Assembly: GCA_937924685.1 (NCBI GenBank)
Contig: CALEVN010000026.1
Location: forward strand, 1-64,000
Source of the DNA: an uncultured Candidatus Altimarinota bacterium
Lineage (GTDB): Bacteria; Patescibacteriota; Gracilibacteria; BD1-5; JAGOOR01
Length of the DNA stretch: 64,000 nt
Reading direction: 5' to 3'
Under the pieces are notes generated by a model. It was given only the letters and a program-made list of their open reading frames with translations, searched no databases and was not told where the DNA came from. The position numbers and the translations under genes were made by a program. How positions within the stretch are numbered: the first letter of the stretch is position 1; each line of letters begins with the position of its first letter. Below are positions 41,167-53,028 of the stretch, piece by piece.

Positions 41167-42153
41167 ATGTCTACACCAGATGAGGGCTTACCTATTAAGC
41201 CATGACGTGAAAATGATGTCCGTAATTTAGGTCTTCAAATTCATGCCATGGGGGTAAGAAAAAGATTGGAAACTATCATGAAATGAGATGATATCGAGAA
41301 AATTGTAGAAACAGCAACACAAATCTGTGAAAGATGAGTAGGCATCTCAGCAATAATGATTGCAGAGCAAAGAACTCAAATGATCCAAATGGATGCTGTA
41401 CTAAGTGGTATGAATAACCACGAAAAGACTCAGTTTGTAATGTGGAAACTCGCCATACACCCTGAAGAAACAGCTCTCTGATATCCTTGGAGACCAGAAC
41501 ATGAAGATAAAATGACAGAAGCGTATTATACAATGATATGATATATGGTGGAAAATGGTCTCTTTGACGTATCAAGTCTTAAAGTAGATTGCTACGAAAA
41601 GCTCTGAAACATCTACGATTTGGTTGATAAAATAAATAGAGAAATAGATTCTCCTGAAATAGATATACTGATAGAAACTCTCAAGAAAGAATTGGTCGAT
41701 TTTTGAGTAGATAAATGAGCAATATCATTCTTACTTCCGGAAAATAAATTTGAAGCTTTTAGGGCATGTTTAGCACTCTGGACTATAACAAAAATAATAG
41801 AGGGCACTTGAAATAAGAAATTTTCAAAACTTGAAAACAAAACCAAGACTATTGATGGGCATGGTTTTTCTATATGATGCAATCAGGTACAGCCATTGGC
41901 GTTTATGATTTCGCTGGAATTCCTTCTCCCTGACTGAGAAGGAGCAAGCACTAGAAATGATTTTGAGCCAAATCAGATGAAGGATTTCGTAAATGCATGT
42001 TTAGGGAAATTATTAACCCCCGATGGGAAAAATTTCATTGAAATATGTTTTTGAAATGCTGTGGAGAGCCTTATCATTCGAACTAATTCAGAACCTCTCG
42101 ATACAGACGCAGAAAAAATAAAAAAATTGATGAGGGGAAATCTCGGCGAATAA
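41167..42153 (+). CDS. Orphan UGA-rich hypothetical protein
   Basis: 328 residues with twelve UGA glycines; only short pieces are visible in the standard code. Begins MSTPDEGLPIKPGREND, soluble, mostly helical, acidic-basic mixed, with four or five cysteines. A middle section NIYDLVDKINREIDSPEIDI and a later strand-rich part (TIDGHGFSIGCNQVQPLAF) are visible but match nothing I know. It stands alone between the PrsW-like gene and clpB with its own promoter, ends at TAA, and is followed by the CIRCE-like repeat that may also act as its terminator. Confidence 0.55.
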
Positions 42154-42158
42154 TAAAT

Positions 42159-42197
42159 TTGATTTCTAAACTAGCACCTATATAATTTAGGTGCTAG
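42159..42197 (+). promoter_or_regulatory. clpB promoter with CIRCE-like operator
   Basis: TTGATT (42159-42164), 16 nt, TATAAT (42181-42186). Over the -10 box lies the inverted repeat CTAGCACCT-N9-AGGTGCTAG (42171-42197), with the arm length and spacer of CIRCE (TTAGCACTC-N9-GAGTGCTAA); six of nine bases per arm agree. The stem extends by AAA/TTT to 13 bp and is followed by TATATTTT, so it could also end transcription of the upstream gene. clpB starts at 42222. Confidence 0.7.
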
Positions 42198-42221
42198 TTT
42201 TATATTTTACCATTTTAGAAT

Positions 42222-44840
42222 ATGAATCAAAACTACACCATGGCAGCCCAAGAACGGCTCTCGGAATCAGTCCAGTTCGCTCAGAGTTCCGGACATACAA
42301 CGATAGAACCTCTTCACCTGCTTCGAAGCATTTTGCATGCCTCTGAAAGCATCAATCAATCCCTCTTCGAACGAGCAGGGACAAATATCCAAGTATTGAA
42401 AAACGATGTCGACACAACCCTGTCGAAGTTGGCGAAAGTCAGTGGAAATACATGAGAACCATGAGCTTCCCAAGAGTTGGCGAAGGTTCTTCAAAGTGCT
42501 GAGAAATCCATGAAAACCATGAATGATAGTTACACGACCGAGGAACATCTCATGATAGGACTTCTCGAATCAGCAAAGTCACTCGAACCACTTTTCAAAT
42601 CTGCTGGACTTACTCAGAAAAATTACGAAGAGGCCGTAAAAAAACTCCGAAATGGGAAAAAAGTAACATCCAATACGGCTGAGAATTTGTATGAATCACT
42701 GAAAAAATATACTATCGATCTCATTGATCAGGCAAAAAAAGGAAAGATAGATCCTGTCATCGGGCGTGATGAAGAAATCCGTCGAGCCATTCAAATCCTG
42801 GCACGTAGAAGCAAAAATAATCCTGTCCTGATTGGTGATCCTGGCGTTGGTAAGACAGCGATTGTCGAAGGTATCGCGATAAGAATTATTAGTGGCGAAG
42901 TTCCTGATGCACTCTTGTCGAAGAAAATCCTCACACTCGACCTCGGAGCAATGATTGCCGGAGCGAAATATCGTGGTGAATTCGAAGAACGGCTCAAGTC
43001 TGTCATCGACGAAGTCGAAAAATCTGATGGTGAAATCATCCTCTTTATCGACGAAATTCATACTATTGTTGGTGCTGGTGCGAGCGAATGATCGACAGAT
43101 GCTGGCAATCTCCTCAAGCCTGCTCTTGCTCGAGGACGTATCAAAGTCATTGGTGCTACGACGATTAACGAATATAGAAAATACATCGAAAAAGATGCAG
43201 CACTCGAACGACGATTTCAACCTGTCATGGTCGACGAACCAAATCGTGACGATGCTATCACCATCCTCCGAGGCATCAAAGACAAGTACGAAACCTTTCA
43301 TGCCATAAAGATTACTGACTCAGCGCTCGTCGCCGCAGTAGACATGTCGACACGATACTTGCCAGATCGTAAACTCCCCGATAAGGCTATCGACCTCATC
43401 GACGAAGCAGCATCAGCGCTCAAGATTGGCTCTACCAGTAAACCAGCCGAGATAGACACAATCGACAAAAAAATTCACTCACTTCAAATCGAGCGTGAGG
43501 CTCTTCTCCGTGAGCAAAAAGACAGACCAGAAGATGGAAACAAGACACGCATTGTCGACATAGAGAAAGAACTCGCAAACCTCCAAGAAGAGCAAAAAAA
43601 ACTCCATGCTGCCTACGAAGACGAGAAGAAGATGATGCACGATTTGAAGAAAATCCGTGAAGACCGTGAGAAACTTATCCTCCAAGCAGAACAACTCGAA
43701 CGTGACGCGGATTATGCTGCCGTAGCTGAAATACGATACAAGAAACTTCCTTCACTCGACACAGAACAAAAGAAGCTCGAGGCTATCGCCGAGGCTCGCC
43801 GAGCTGATGGCCGAAGCTTCTTCCGAGACACAGTCGACATAGAAGACATAGCAGCAGTGATTTCTCGCTGGTCAGGTGTCCCAGTCGGCAAACTCATCCA
43901 GACAGAAAATGACAAATATATTCACCTCTTCGACCACCTCCAATCATCCGTCAAAGGACAAGATCATGCTCTCCGAGCAGTCGCTGAAGCAGTACAACGA
44001 TCCAAGGCAGGCCTCTCGGATAAAAACCGACCAATTGGAAGTTTCCTCTTCCTCGGACCAACGGGTGTTGGTAAAACCGAGACAGCAAAGACTCTTGCCA
44101 ATTCCCTTTTTGATCACAGTGGAGCATTTATCAGAATCGACATGAGTGAGTATGGTGAGTCACACTCTGTCGCACGCCTCATCGGCTCTCCTCCAGGGTA
44201 TATCGGCCATGACGAAGGTGGACAACTCACCGAAGCTGTCCGTCGTAAACCCTTCTCTGTAATACTCTTTGATGAAATAGAAAAAGCTCATCCCGATGTC
44301 TACAATGTCTTTCTTCAAATCCTCGATGATGGACGTCTGACAGACGGCAAAGGTCGAACGGTCGACTTCAAAAACACCATTATCATCATGACCAGTAATA
44401 TCGGTTCTGAGAAGATTATGGATTTCTTTAGTGAGGAGAAAGGTGGACACAATGTCGACGATATCCAGATGAAAGCCCTCCAAGATATGATGATAGGACA
44501 ACTCCGCAATTACCTCCGTCCTGAGCTCATCAATCGTATCGACGACATCATCGTCTATCGACCACTTGGTGATGAAGTACTCCGTTCTATCATCGACCTC
44601 GAGCTGTCGAAGGTGTCGAACATGCTCGCCGAAAAATCTATCACGGTCACCTGGGACAAGTCTGTCTACGAGTATCTCATGAAGCATGGCATTGATCCAC
44701 AGTTTGGTGCTCGTCCACTCCGTCGTGCTGTCACAAAATATATCATTAATGCTCTCTCCATGAAACTCCTCGATGGAAGCCTCAAGGAGGGAAGTGCTAT
44801 CAAAGTGAAATATAGTAAAGACAATATTGAGATAAAATAA
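42222..44840 (+). CDS. clpB: ATP-dependent chaperone ClpB
   Basis: Hsp100 disaggregase that works with DnaK. 872 residues with three UGA glycines, two at residues near 78-81 and one in [22 protein letters not shown], an invariant glycine. The N-terminal Clp repeat domain is residues 5-145; the first AAA domain has [13 protein letters not shown] and [10 protein letters not shown]; the coiled-coil M domain ([15 protein letters not shown] to [17 protein letters not shown]) separates it from the second AAA domain with [14 protein letters not shown] and [21 protein letters not shown] domain and length mark ClpB rather than ClpC or ClpA. Regulation by HrcA is likely given the CIRCE-like promoter. 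Confidence 0.96.
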
Positions 44841-44923
44841 GTGAAAAACTAACTCCAAACAATGCTAATACCGTTGTAAAGAGCTATTCCTTGCAAAAGC
44901 CCAGCTGAATCTATCATATACAT

Positions 44924-46780
44924 ATGAAAAGATTATTTTTGGCGATTATATCAATCGCGCTTTTAGACAATGTGTATGCTCTCGACACATCGTGTCTACT
45001 CCTCAGGAGTCAGTCAATAAACGTCGGTGCAGGGGAAGTGATACAGGTAGAAAGTGAGTCTGAAATTTATCCACTTCAAGGAGGCGTCGTGGCGCCAATC
45101 AAATGGTTCTCCCAAAACAAAACAAAAGAATACCTCGATTATTCTGTCGTACAGGCAAGTGGAATCAAAGGTACAGAATACTCACTTATCTCCGATAATA
45201 ACCCAACAACATTCATACAGTTCTCCAAGAATCCAAAGTCTATTACTCTCAAGCTCAATACAGCAGTGAGTGCAGGAGAATTTGGTTTTTCTATGGATGC
45301 TGATGTATTCGATCTTAGTGAAATAGAAATCTCAAATGATGGTAAGAGTTTTGAGTCAATACTTCTCTCCGATATTGAGTTTTTCGATTTTCAATATATA
45401 CGAATATCCTTCGTTGACACACTCAAAAATTCTAAAACAACCCTCTTCGCTCCAACAAAAATCAGGGATATATTGTTCTATAAAAAAGAATCAAATAACT
45501 ATCTCATTAAAAGCCTCTCAACAACACCTATCACCATCTATTCTCAGGTAAATTGTGAAAACAAATACATAAACGAAGCTCTCTCATCTGCTTATCAGGC
45601 TGGAGAAAAAATAAAAATGTCTACCAGCATAAACACGAGAAATATAGAATTATCTCTCTCAAAAAATGAACAATACAACAAAGATAAAGATGGTGATTGA
45701 ATTTTAAATAATGTTGATAATTGTCCTCTCACTCCAAACAAAGATCAAAAAGATACCGACAAGGATCTCTTGGGTGACGTCTGTGACATAGATCCAAAAA
45801 ATCGTAATCCGCTCTTGGGCGATAGTGATTATGATGGTATTGATGACGAGAGAGATAATTGTCCATTTACGAGAAACCCCGACCAATCAGATACAAATTC
45901 TGACGGACGATGAGATGCATGTAGTGACGATGATGGGGATGGATTACTCGGTTCTGTCGACAATTGTCCGAGCGTGCCAAATAGAGACCAAAAAGATGTG
46001 AACGTAAATAACGTAGGGGATGTGTGTGAGTCTGATCGTGATAAAGATGGTCTCTTTGATATCATGGACAACTGCCCCGGAATAGCAAATCCAGACCAAG
46101 AAGATTCAGACTCAGATGGTATTGGTGATATGTGTGATAATTGTAATCGATATAATCCAGATCAAAAAGACGAAAACAATGACAAAAAAGGAGATGTCTG
46201 TAGTGACTGGGAAACATATGAAAAATCTCATGACGATGATAAAGATGGTGTCATAAACTGGGAAGATAATTGTCCAAAGGTATCAAATCCGAAAATCAAA
46301 ATGATAAATCCAAAAACGGGTAGAGAGGAGATAATGCAATCAGATAAAGATTATGACGGCATTGGCGATGCTTGTGATAATTGTGTCGATATTCAAAACA
46401 ACGATCAGCAGGATACAAATCAGAACAATCAATGAGATATATGTGAAGATATGGATGGCGATGGCCGACAGTCATACAAGGATAATTGTCCGCTCGACAA
46501 TAATCCTGATCAGGCAGATAAAAATAATGATGGCATTGGTGATCTCTGTGATGATACAGACCAAGATGGTATTCGTGCATCTGTCGATAATTGTCCGTAT
46601 GTTTATAACCCTGAGCAGCTGGATTCAGATAATGATAAACGAGGAGATAAGTGTGATGACAAGGATGGTCGTTTTCTAGAATCAAATAAAGGTGTCTTTA
46701 TAGCCATATTCGTCATTATCGGTATTGCGATGCTCTGAGGCATAACTGTTCTTGGTAAAAAACTATTTTCTTCTCGCTAA
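44924..46780 (+). CDS. Secreted thrombospondin type 3 repeat protein with C-terminal anchor
   Basis: 618 residues. Signal peptide MKRLFLAIISIALLDNVYA; a strand-rich N-terminal domain of about 230 residues; then about eleven calcium-binding TSP3 repeats of the form D-x-D-x-D-G-(x)n-D-N-C-P-x-x-x-N-P-D-Q (for example DSDYDGIDDERDNCPFTRNPDQ). UGA encodes glycine inside repeats (KDKDGDGILNNVDNCP, SDGRGDACSDDD, NNQGDICED). A C-terminal helix (GVFIAIFVIIGIAMLGGITVL) ends with a basic KKLFSSR, a membrane anchor. Role inferred: calcium-stiffened surface stalk. Confidence 0.85.
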
Positions 46781-46796
46781 TTTTTATTTTATTTTT

Positions 46797-49700
46797 ATGG
46801 GAAATTCTCTCAATAAGCTTGCCTGGGTAGCATCACTTGCTCTCGGTTTTCCGGTTGGAAATATCTTTTTTTGACTTTCATTCTGATACATGGAAGGGGG
46901 GACATTCATCTACATATGTATCGGGGTACTCGCTGGTATAATCTTCAAACTCGCTCTTTTCCCAGAAGAAGTATTTGAGAATCTGACAGTCCGTGCCTGA
47001 AATAAAAAGATAATACAGAAAGAAAAAATGGAAGTAATAGAAGAAGAAGTAGAAGAACCAGAAATACTCCCGAAAATAAAAGAAAAAACACAAGCAAAAG
47101 AAAGACCAGAATCGATAATCTATGAAAAACCGAGACCATCAAAACCAAATCCTCTCGTGAGTTGGTTCGCAGAAAACACACTCGCTAAAATCGGAGGACT
47201 TCTGATTTTTCTCGCTATTATAGCTTTTTTGAGTGTTATCTATACCCAAATTGGGCCTGTAGGACGACTCGTTATCAGCATATTCGTTTCTCTTGGTATC
47301 TACGCCGTAGGGGTCTATCTTTTTTCGAAAAAGAGTTTTATACACGAATCTCATATTGTTCTCGGTGTTAGTATTGCAGCACTCTATCTCTCAATTCTCT
47401 ACATATTTCGAGTGCCTGTATTTATCGAAAATTTTGGTGAAAATTTATCCTATATTGTGCTCGCATTGCTCACGATCGCCGTCATATGATGATCTATTAC
47501 TGGTATGATTTTTGGAGCAACTTCATTGTTTGCATTTTCAATTGCTATAGCCTACATCAACCCCTTTCTGATTGGAGCAAATCTCTCTACTTTACAATTC
47601 CTCGTCTATATCATTTTGATCTCTGGTGGAGCTATAAGCACTGCTGCATATCTCGTTTTACAGAAAAAGGATGACAACCTCGCATCAACAGTACTCCATA
47701 TAGCTTTCTGGTGATCTCTCATACTCATATGATGGGTGATCAATACTCGCACGGCCTTCGAGTTCAATAGCGTCTTGCTCGTTATTATAGCATTGACCGG
47801 GGCGACGAGCTGGGTAGCAAGCTTTTTGAAAAGTACGAATTCTCTCAGTATTTTTCTCATCGCTGGTGGTATGAGTCTTTTTTTGACAATGACATGAACA
47901 GAAATACATAATACCGTGAGCTGATCTGTTATTTTAGGAATGAGTGTCATATGCATTTTTGGAATACTCGGAAAATATAAAATGAAGCTCTCGACCGGGA
48001 CATTAATGGTTATTTTTATCCTCCCTCTGCTTCTCTGGATAACATGATACATTACTGGATTCTGGTTTGCGCCAGTAGTAGCATTTGGTGGCATGATACT
48101 TCTCTACGCAGGATTATTGATGATTTTTACAGTTATTCCAACATGGTTTAGCTCACTCCTTTTTATTCTGTTTGGTATTGCGGGAGTCTTTTTCACTCCT
48201 TGATTATTCGCCAATATTAGTCTGACTTCTCGATATTTATTGATGGCTATCGGGGTATTTCTGTTTGCATTTGGACACTACTTCACGCTCAAGAGAAATA
48301 TATCAATAACTCCTATTGTTCATACTCTCACGAGTCTTGGACTCCTCGCGCTCAACCGTCCAGGAGCTGCTCCATTCTGGGCTATTTTAGCAGTATCACT
48401 CTTGGCATTGGCTACGATAGGCATCAGCTTTTATTCTTACAACAAAAAACTCCAGAGCTCTCTCGACCACATACTCGTACCAATTATCGGCGCAGCAAGT
48501 CTCATCGGTACACTCGTCTATTTTGGAACTATTCAGGCCCACTGGTGAATAGTCCTTGGCTGAATATTGCTCCTTGTGGCAGGCGTCTACATCTGAGCAT
48601 TTATGATATTCTTGAAGCCTCTTGAGCAAAAAGTGGAGCAATATATGACTGTTACCTATCTCGCTATTGCTACAAGCATCATTACGCTCGCTATCGCATA
48701 TCTCTTTTCTGACTATGAAAGTGCCAAAACACTTGCCTGGATCATCGAGGCAGCACTCATATTCACCATCTACGCTCGATTCCCAAATCCTTGGATACTG
48801 ACTGGTGCTATTTTGGTTCAAATTGTTGGTATAAGCCAATTTGCTCTTATGAGACCAGAACTACCAGAAAATATAGTTGTATTCATAGTGGTATTTATCG
48901 CCTCAATTTGGAATATTTGGTCACTCCGAAACATCGCCACCAGCAAAACATGGGCTGCAGAGATCGTATTATTTATGAGTACCTGTATTTGGTTTGCAGT
49001 CCTCATGTTCGATTCTGATTGGTCTCATGAGGACTTCATTGTCATCTCCGGAATTCTTATCATGCTGCATACAGTGCTCCTCTCCCATGCTTTCAAAAAA
49101 GTATTTTTCTTATGACTCATAGGAGCAACACTACTCTTCTTAATAGACATGATCATCACAATGGACACAGGAAAATGAGCCTATTTTGTCATCCCGTTTG
49201 CTCTGTTTATTTCTCAATACTATTTCTCAAAAAGACAACCTGGCTTTTTCGCGAAAATACAATGGCTCATAATTGGAATAGGAACATTTATTGTTTCGAG
49301 TTTTTGGGTAAGTGGAAACTTCTCGAATGAATATATACTCACTATCTGGTGGTCACTCTGGATTGGGGCCCTTCTCACACTAGGCATAAATCGAAAAATA
49401 TCCACCCTACGTTCATTCGGACTCATGGTATACCTCCTGACACTCGGAAAAATACTTTTCGTTGATTTAGGACGTATTTTTTCTTCTGATGAGGGGTCTG
49501 GAGTATATGTCGGAATAGGAATCATTATGCTTCTCGGTATAGTCTCGATCGGACTCTCAATGCTGTACAAGAAACTCATGGGTGACGGTGCACTTAAGAA
49601 AGATTTCCTTTTTGAAGGAGATGCAACAGAAGAAGGTATACAAGAAACCCTTCTCAAGCTCGATATATCCAACATAAAAAGTGTTTCTTTCTCCTCTCCA

Positions 49701-49931
49701 AATGAAAAACCAATTCAATCAGGCGAATCTGAAAATCTCAAACGAATAGCGCTCTACATAGTTAAAAAAACGAAAAAAAGTGTATTTGAGCCTGGCGAGT
49801 TAAATGCATTTTATGAACTCATTGTGCCTGTTATTCAATCTCAATACGGTTCTGAAGCTCTCTCAAAAGGGAAGACAATGATGAAAAATTTTGCTAAAAA
49901 AGGAGGAGTGATAGAAATAAAAACACAATAA
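46797..49931 (+). CDS. DUF2339-like polytopic membrane protein
   Basis: 1044 residues, about 25 or more hydrophobic helices, many UGA glycines. After two N-terminal helices comes a charged stretch (KMEVIEEEVEEPEILPKIKE), then the DUF2339 signature region: NPLVSWFAENTLAKIGGLLIFLAIIAFL and GRLVISIFVSLGIYAVGVYLF. The family pattern is l.........W.GG.ll.lGv.fLlkya...g.l.p..R...g...g. The C-terminal 110 residues are soluble (KLDISNIKSVSFSSPN to KNFAKKGGVIEIKTQ). Function of DUF2339 proteins is unknown; the gene lies 16 nt after the TSP3 protein, so they may act together in the envelope. Confidence 0.8.
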
Positions 49932-49954
49932 AGAAAAACCTAAAAAATAACCTC

Positions 49955-50272
49955 ATGCACCGAGCTCTCCCTGCCATATCTATAGTGACACTGATTATCC
50001 TCTGTCTCTTTGCGATGGTTCTGGGGTGGATAAAGTATTTCGATTATCGACAAAAAGAAGACAAAATAGCCTCGTTTCCAGAATACTATCGAGGTTTAGC
50101 CCGCGGATGTTATGAACGAGAAAGTGTTAATTGTTGTCTCTGATCCGTGTCGAATATGCAGTCAGAAAATGCCCTTCTTATAGGGCAAGATGGTTGTCCA
50201 GAGTGAACCCGGCAAGAAATGCTTAAATGTCTAGGGAGCTATACTTGGTGTACTACAAAAAGCAGTAATTAG
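49955..50272 (+). CDS. Small cysteine-rich membrane-anchored protein
   Basis: 105 residues with two UGA glycines. One helix near the start (AISIVTLIILCLFAMVLGWIKYF), then an external part with seven cysteines, GLARGCYERESVNCCL, DGCPEGTRQ and MLKCLGSYTWC. Cysteine spacing suggests disulfide bonds outside the membrane. It is 23 nt after the DUF2339 gene, on the same strand, and its TAG overlaps the radA stop from the opposite strand. Unknown family. Confidence 0.6.
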
Positions 50273-51597
50273 AGACTCTTGATCCATTGAACCAGAGACG
50301 CAAGGGATTCATGGGTAACAATGCTAACACCTTTTGTTGACTGAAATTTTGACTGCGTTGCTGGTATATGAATGGTTTTAAAGCCGAGTTTTTTTGCTTC
50401 TTCTATTCTTTTTTCGAGTTGTGCGACAGGTTTTATAACACCGGTAAGTGATATTTCTCCGAGAAAAAGTGCATGATTGAGCGGTTTTTTCTGGTCAGAA
50501 GAGAGGAGGGCAGCGACGATCGCCAAGTCGACAGCAGGTTCGCCAACTGAGAGGCCATGGCTCACATTCACGTAGATATCATCACTGTCGAGATTGATAC
50601 GACCAAATTTCGCTGTAGCGGCCAAGAGAAGCTCAATTTTCTGTGTCGATATTCCTCGTGCAGAACGTTTCGGATAAGGAAATCGTGTCGAATGTGTCAA
50701 TGCTTCTATTTCCATGATAACTGGCCTATTTCATTCGAGCGCAATGGTCAAAGCCGATCCTATTTGAGCTGAAGTTTTTAGGATGCTTTCTGCTGGATTC
50801 TTGAGGTCGAGGAGACCATTTTCTCACATTTCAAAGAGGCCTATCGCATCCGTTGGTCAGAAACGATTCTTCATAGCACGGAGGACACGGTAACTCTGAT
50901 ATCTATCGCCTTCGAGGAAGAGAACAGTATCGACGAGGTGTTCAAGCGTTTTAGGACCTGCGAGGTCGCCATCTTTGGTCACATGCCCTATCAGAATAAC
51001 AGCAGTGTTCGTAGTCTTGGCAAAGTGCATAAAAGTCTCGGCAATCGATCGAATCTGCGCTATCCCGCCTGATGCCCCACCCTGAGAATTTGAGTACATG
51101 ACACTAACGGAGTCTATAATGACGATGGGATGAGGTGAAGATTGAAGTGTCGCCATGATATTTTCGACCACTTCGCCATGAAGGAAATGGATATGGGGAT
51201 TCTTCACTCCGAGACGATGAGCTCGACCAGCTATTTGTTCTTCTCCCTCCTCACCAGAGACATAAAGAACAGGACTTTTTTCAGTAGCACACCATTCGGC
51301 CAGCTGAAGTGTAAGTGTCGACTTTCCTATACCCGGCTCTCCTGACAAAAGAGTGAGACTTCCGCGTACTAATCATCCTCCGAGGACCGAAGCAAGCTCG
51401 ACACTTTCGACATTAAGGCGAGTATGAGATGTCGAACGTGGTTGCAGATGAACGACATCGCCCTTCTTCCCTACGACTTTTTGCCTCCCAACTACTTTTA
51501 CTTCTTCTTGTTCGAGAAGAGTATTCCATTGGCCACACTGCGGACACTGACCAGACCATTTAAGCTGAGTATGATGACAATTTGAACAAGTGAACAT
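50269..51597 (-). CDS. radA: DNA repair protein RadA
   Basis: RecA-like branch migration factor. 442 residues with several UGA glycines (VLGGGLVRGSL in the linker to Walker A, and KNRFGPTDAIGLFEMGENGLL). The N-terminal zinc finger is CSNCHHTQLKWSGQCPQC. Walker A is SGEPGIGKSTLTLQ; Walker B IVIIDSVSVMYS; the KNRFG motif specific to RadA has its glycine from UGA. The C-terminal Lon-protease-like domain has GEPAVDLAIVAALLSS. Normal length (about 450). Confidence 0.95.
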
Positions 51598-51633
51598 ATC
51601 CCCATTATAGAGATATACGAACCTTTGGAAAGA

Positions 51634-52044
51634 CTAGACTCGGAAAGTGATCTTCAGATCAAGTACATATCCTATAATGCCTGTCACAATAGAAGATATG
51701 GTACGCGCCCAGACATAGTGAAAAGCAAGATAAGTGATAAGACCGTAGGTAATAAAAAGAATTGCTATGAGAGAATAGAGAGCGATAATAAGAAAACGGA
51801 TGTACCCCCTTTTAAAATGTATAGAAGATCGAAATGTCCATTCACGATTCACGTAAAAACCAATAAAAGACTCAGCAATAAAAGCAATAGCACAAGAAAG
51901 AAGATAATGAAATCCGAAGAACCAGGTAAAAAACCAAACAAGAAGAAGATTTGCTAAGAGCATAAGGCCTCCTGCAAAAGTATAACGACTAAACTGCTTT
52001 ATATGATGATGTGACAGATGATATTTATGTGCAATTGAAAGCAT
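51634..52044 (-). CDS. GtrA-like membrane protein
   Basis: 136 residues with four helices. FSRYTFAGGLMLLANLLLVWFF, LLSCAIAFIAESFIGFYVNREWTF (the GtrA motif ...A...g.i.nFl.nr.wtF), FLIIALYSLIAILFITYGL and a last helix ending LDLKITFRV. GtrA proteins help flip lipid-linked sugars for cell-surface glycan decoration. No UGA codon. It precedes radA by 36 nt on the same strand. Confidence 0.85.
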   Translation of the reverse strand: MLSIAHKYHLSHHHIKQFSRYTFAGGLMLLANLLLVWFFTWFFGFHYLLSCAIAFIAESFIGFYVNREWTFRSSIHFKRGYIRFLIIALYSLIAILFITYGLITYLAFHYVWARTISSIVTGIIGYVLDLKITFRV

Positions 52045-52125
52045 GCTTGAAATTATTTATCATAATTTAGCATACAAAATTAAACTTGTCAAATTATTAT
52101 TTTATAAGAACTGTTTGTGTTCAAA

Positions 52126-52150
52126 AAAGACACTCGCAATGAGTGTCTTT
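52126..52150 (-). terminator. Intrinsic terminator after tRNA-Leu
   Basis: A 10-bp stem AAAGACACTC / GAGTGTCTTT with a 5-nt loop; on the minus strand it ends in TTTTTT and lies 15 nt after the tRNA 3' end. Confidence 0.85.
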
Positions 52151-52165
52151 AACTTATGATACAAA

Positions 52166-52250
52166 TGGTGCCCAAGAGAGGACTCGAACCTCCACGCCTT
52201 GCGGCGCTACCACCTCAAGGTAGTGCGTCTGCCAATTTCGCCACCTGGGC
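52166..52250 (-). tRNA. tRNA-Leu, anticodon GAG
   Basis: 85 nt with CCA encoded. The acceptor stem is GCCCAGG / CTTGGGC with discriminator A. The anticodon arm is CTACC-TTGAGGT-GGTAG with anticodon GAG at 52216-52214. The long variable arm (GCGCCGCAAGGCGT region) is of class II type, and the T arm GGTTCGAGTCC is standard. The long variable arm and GAG mark it as leucine (codons CUC and CUU). It lies 55 nt downstream of the channel-like gene. Confidence 0.95.
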
Positions 52251-52305
52251 ACACCGAATATGAGCTAAAAAACTCAATACTGTAAGCTGTACTATAAGAA
52301 CTTTT

Positions 52306-52977
52306 TTACTTTTTCAAGTTTTTATCGTGAGAGCCGTTTTTATCGAGATACTCTCGGATGATTTCAGCTGCAGCATGCTGACCACCAAGACCAAATGCCA
52401 ATCCAACAGCAAGGCTTGTAGCAGCCACAAAACCGATAAGTATAGATCGAATGAGGTATTCTGGGATGATTTCTATAGCGCCTGTATTTACCTGATTGAT
52501 GGCAATGGTAAATGTGAAGAATAAAATCAGTACACGTGAGAGATAGGCCAATATAACAGCTGTTCTCGGATTTTCAAAGTTGACAGCATTGTAGACAAGA
52601 GCATAAGAAGTACGAGATGTCTGTATACCAAAAAACGTTATGAGTAAGGCAACGAGGAGGTGCGGCAGATACTCGACAACACTATTGAGAAACTTCTCTA
52701 CATCAGTATACCCGGCTTTTTCGACAGCACTTCGGAGAAAAAGTAGGAAAATGAAAACAGATATATATTTACCGATAGCCTTAGGGAGTGGATCATTTCA
52801 AATTTTTGTAGAATGTCCGAGAAATTTATGAAGAAGTTTTTCTATACCAGTAAAACGGAAAATCCAGCCCGTGAAAAAGTAGATAATAATCGAGGTAATA
52901 AGGCCTCCAAAGATTATTTGGCTCGCTGCTATCCAAGGAGAAGGCTGCAAAAGAGAATAATAAGTAGTGTAGAACAT
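52306..52977 (-). CDS. Small-channel-like membrane protein (TM_helix repeat type)
   Basis: 223 residues with one UGA glycine (STKIGNDPLP). Helices at about 17-38 (AASQIIFGGLITSIIIYFF), 78-92, 113-130 (LPHLLVALLITFFGI), 150-172 (AYLSRVLILFFTFTIAIN) and 183-205, the last followed by SLAVGLAFGLGGQHAAAEIIREYL. The AVGLAFGLGG..A...i..yl motif is that of the conserved TM_helix family and of MscS pore helices. No MscS beta domain follows. Perhaps a small mechanosensitive-type channel. Lies 51 nt downstream of uvrB and upstream of tRNA-Leu. Confidence 0.75.
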
Positions 52978-53028
52978 ATAAAAGAAGTATACTTCATTAT
53001 CACGGCGGTTGCAAGAAAATGAAGGATG

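Noticed and set aside
42168..42200. The clpB-upstream palindrome as only a rho-independent terminator
   Set aside because: It fits CIRCE arm length and 9-nt spacing and covers a TATAAT with a matching -35; a terminator role is possible but secondary.
42696..44858. Long minus-strand ORFs opposite clpB (201 and 232 residues)
   Set aside because: Shadows of the clpB codon pattern; no motif, and UvrA, gyrA and infB show the same effect.
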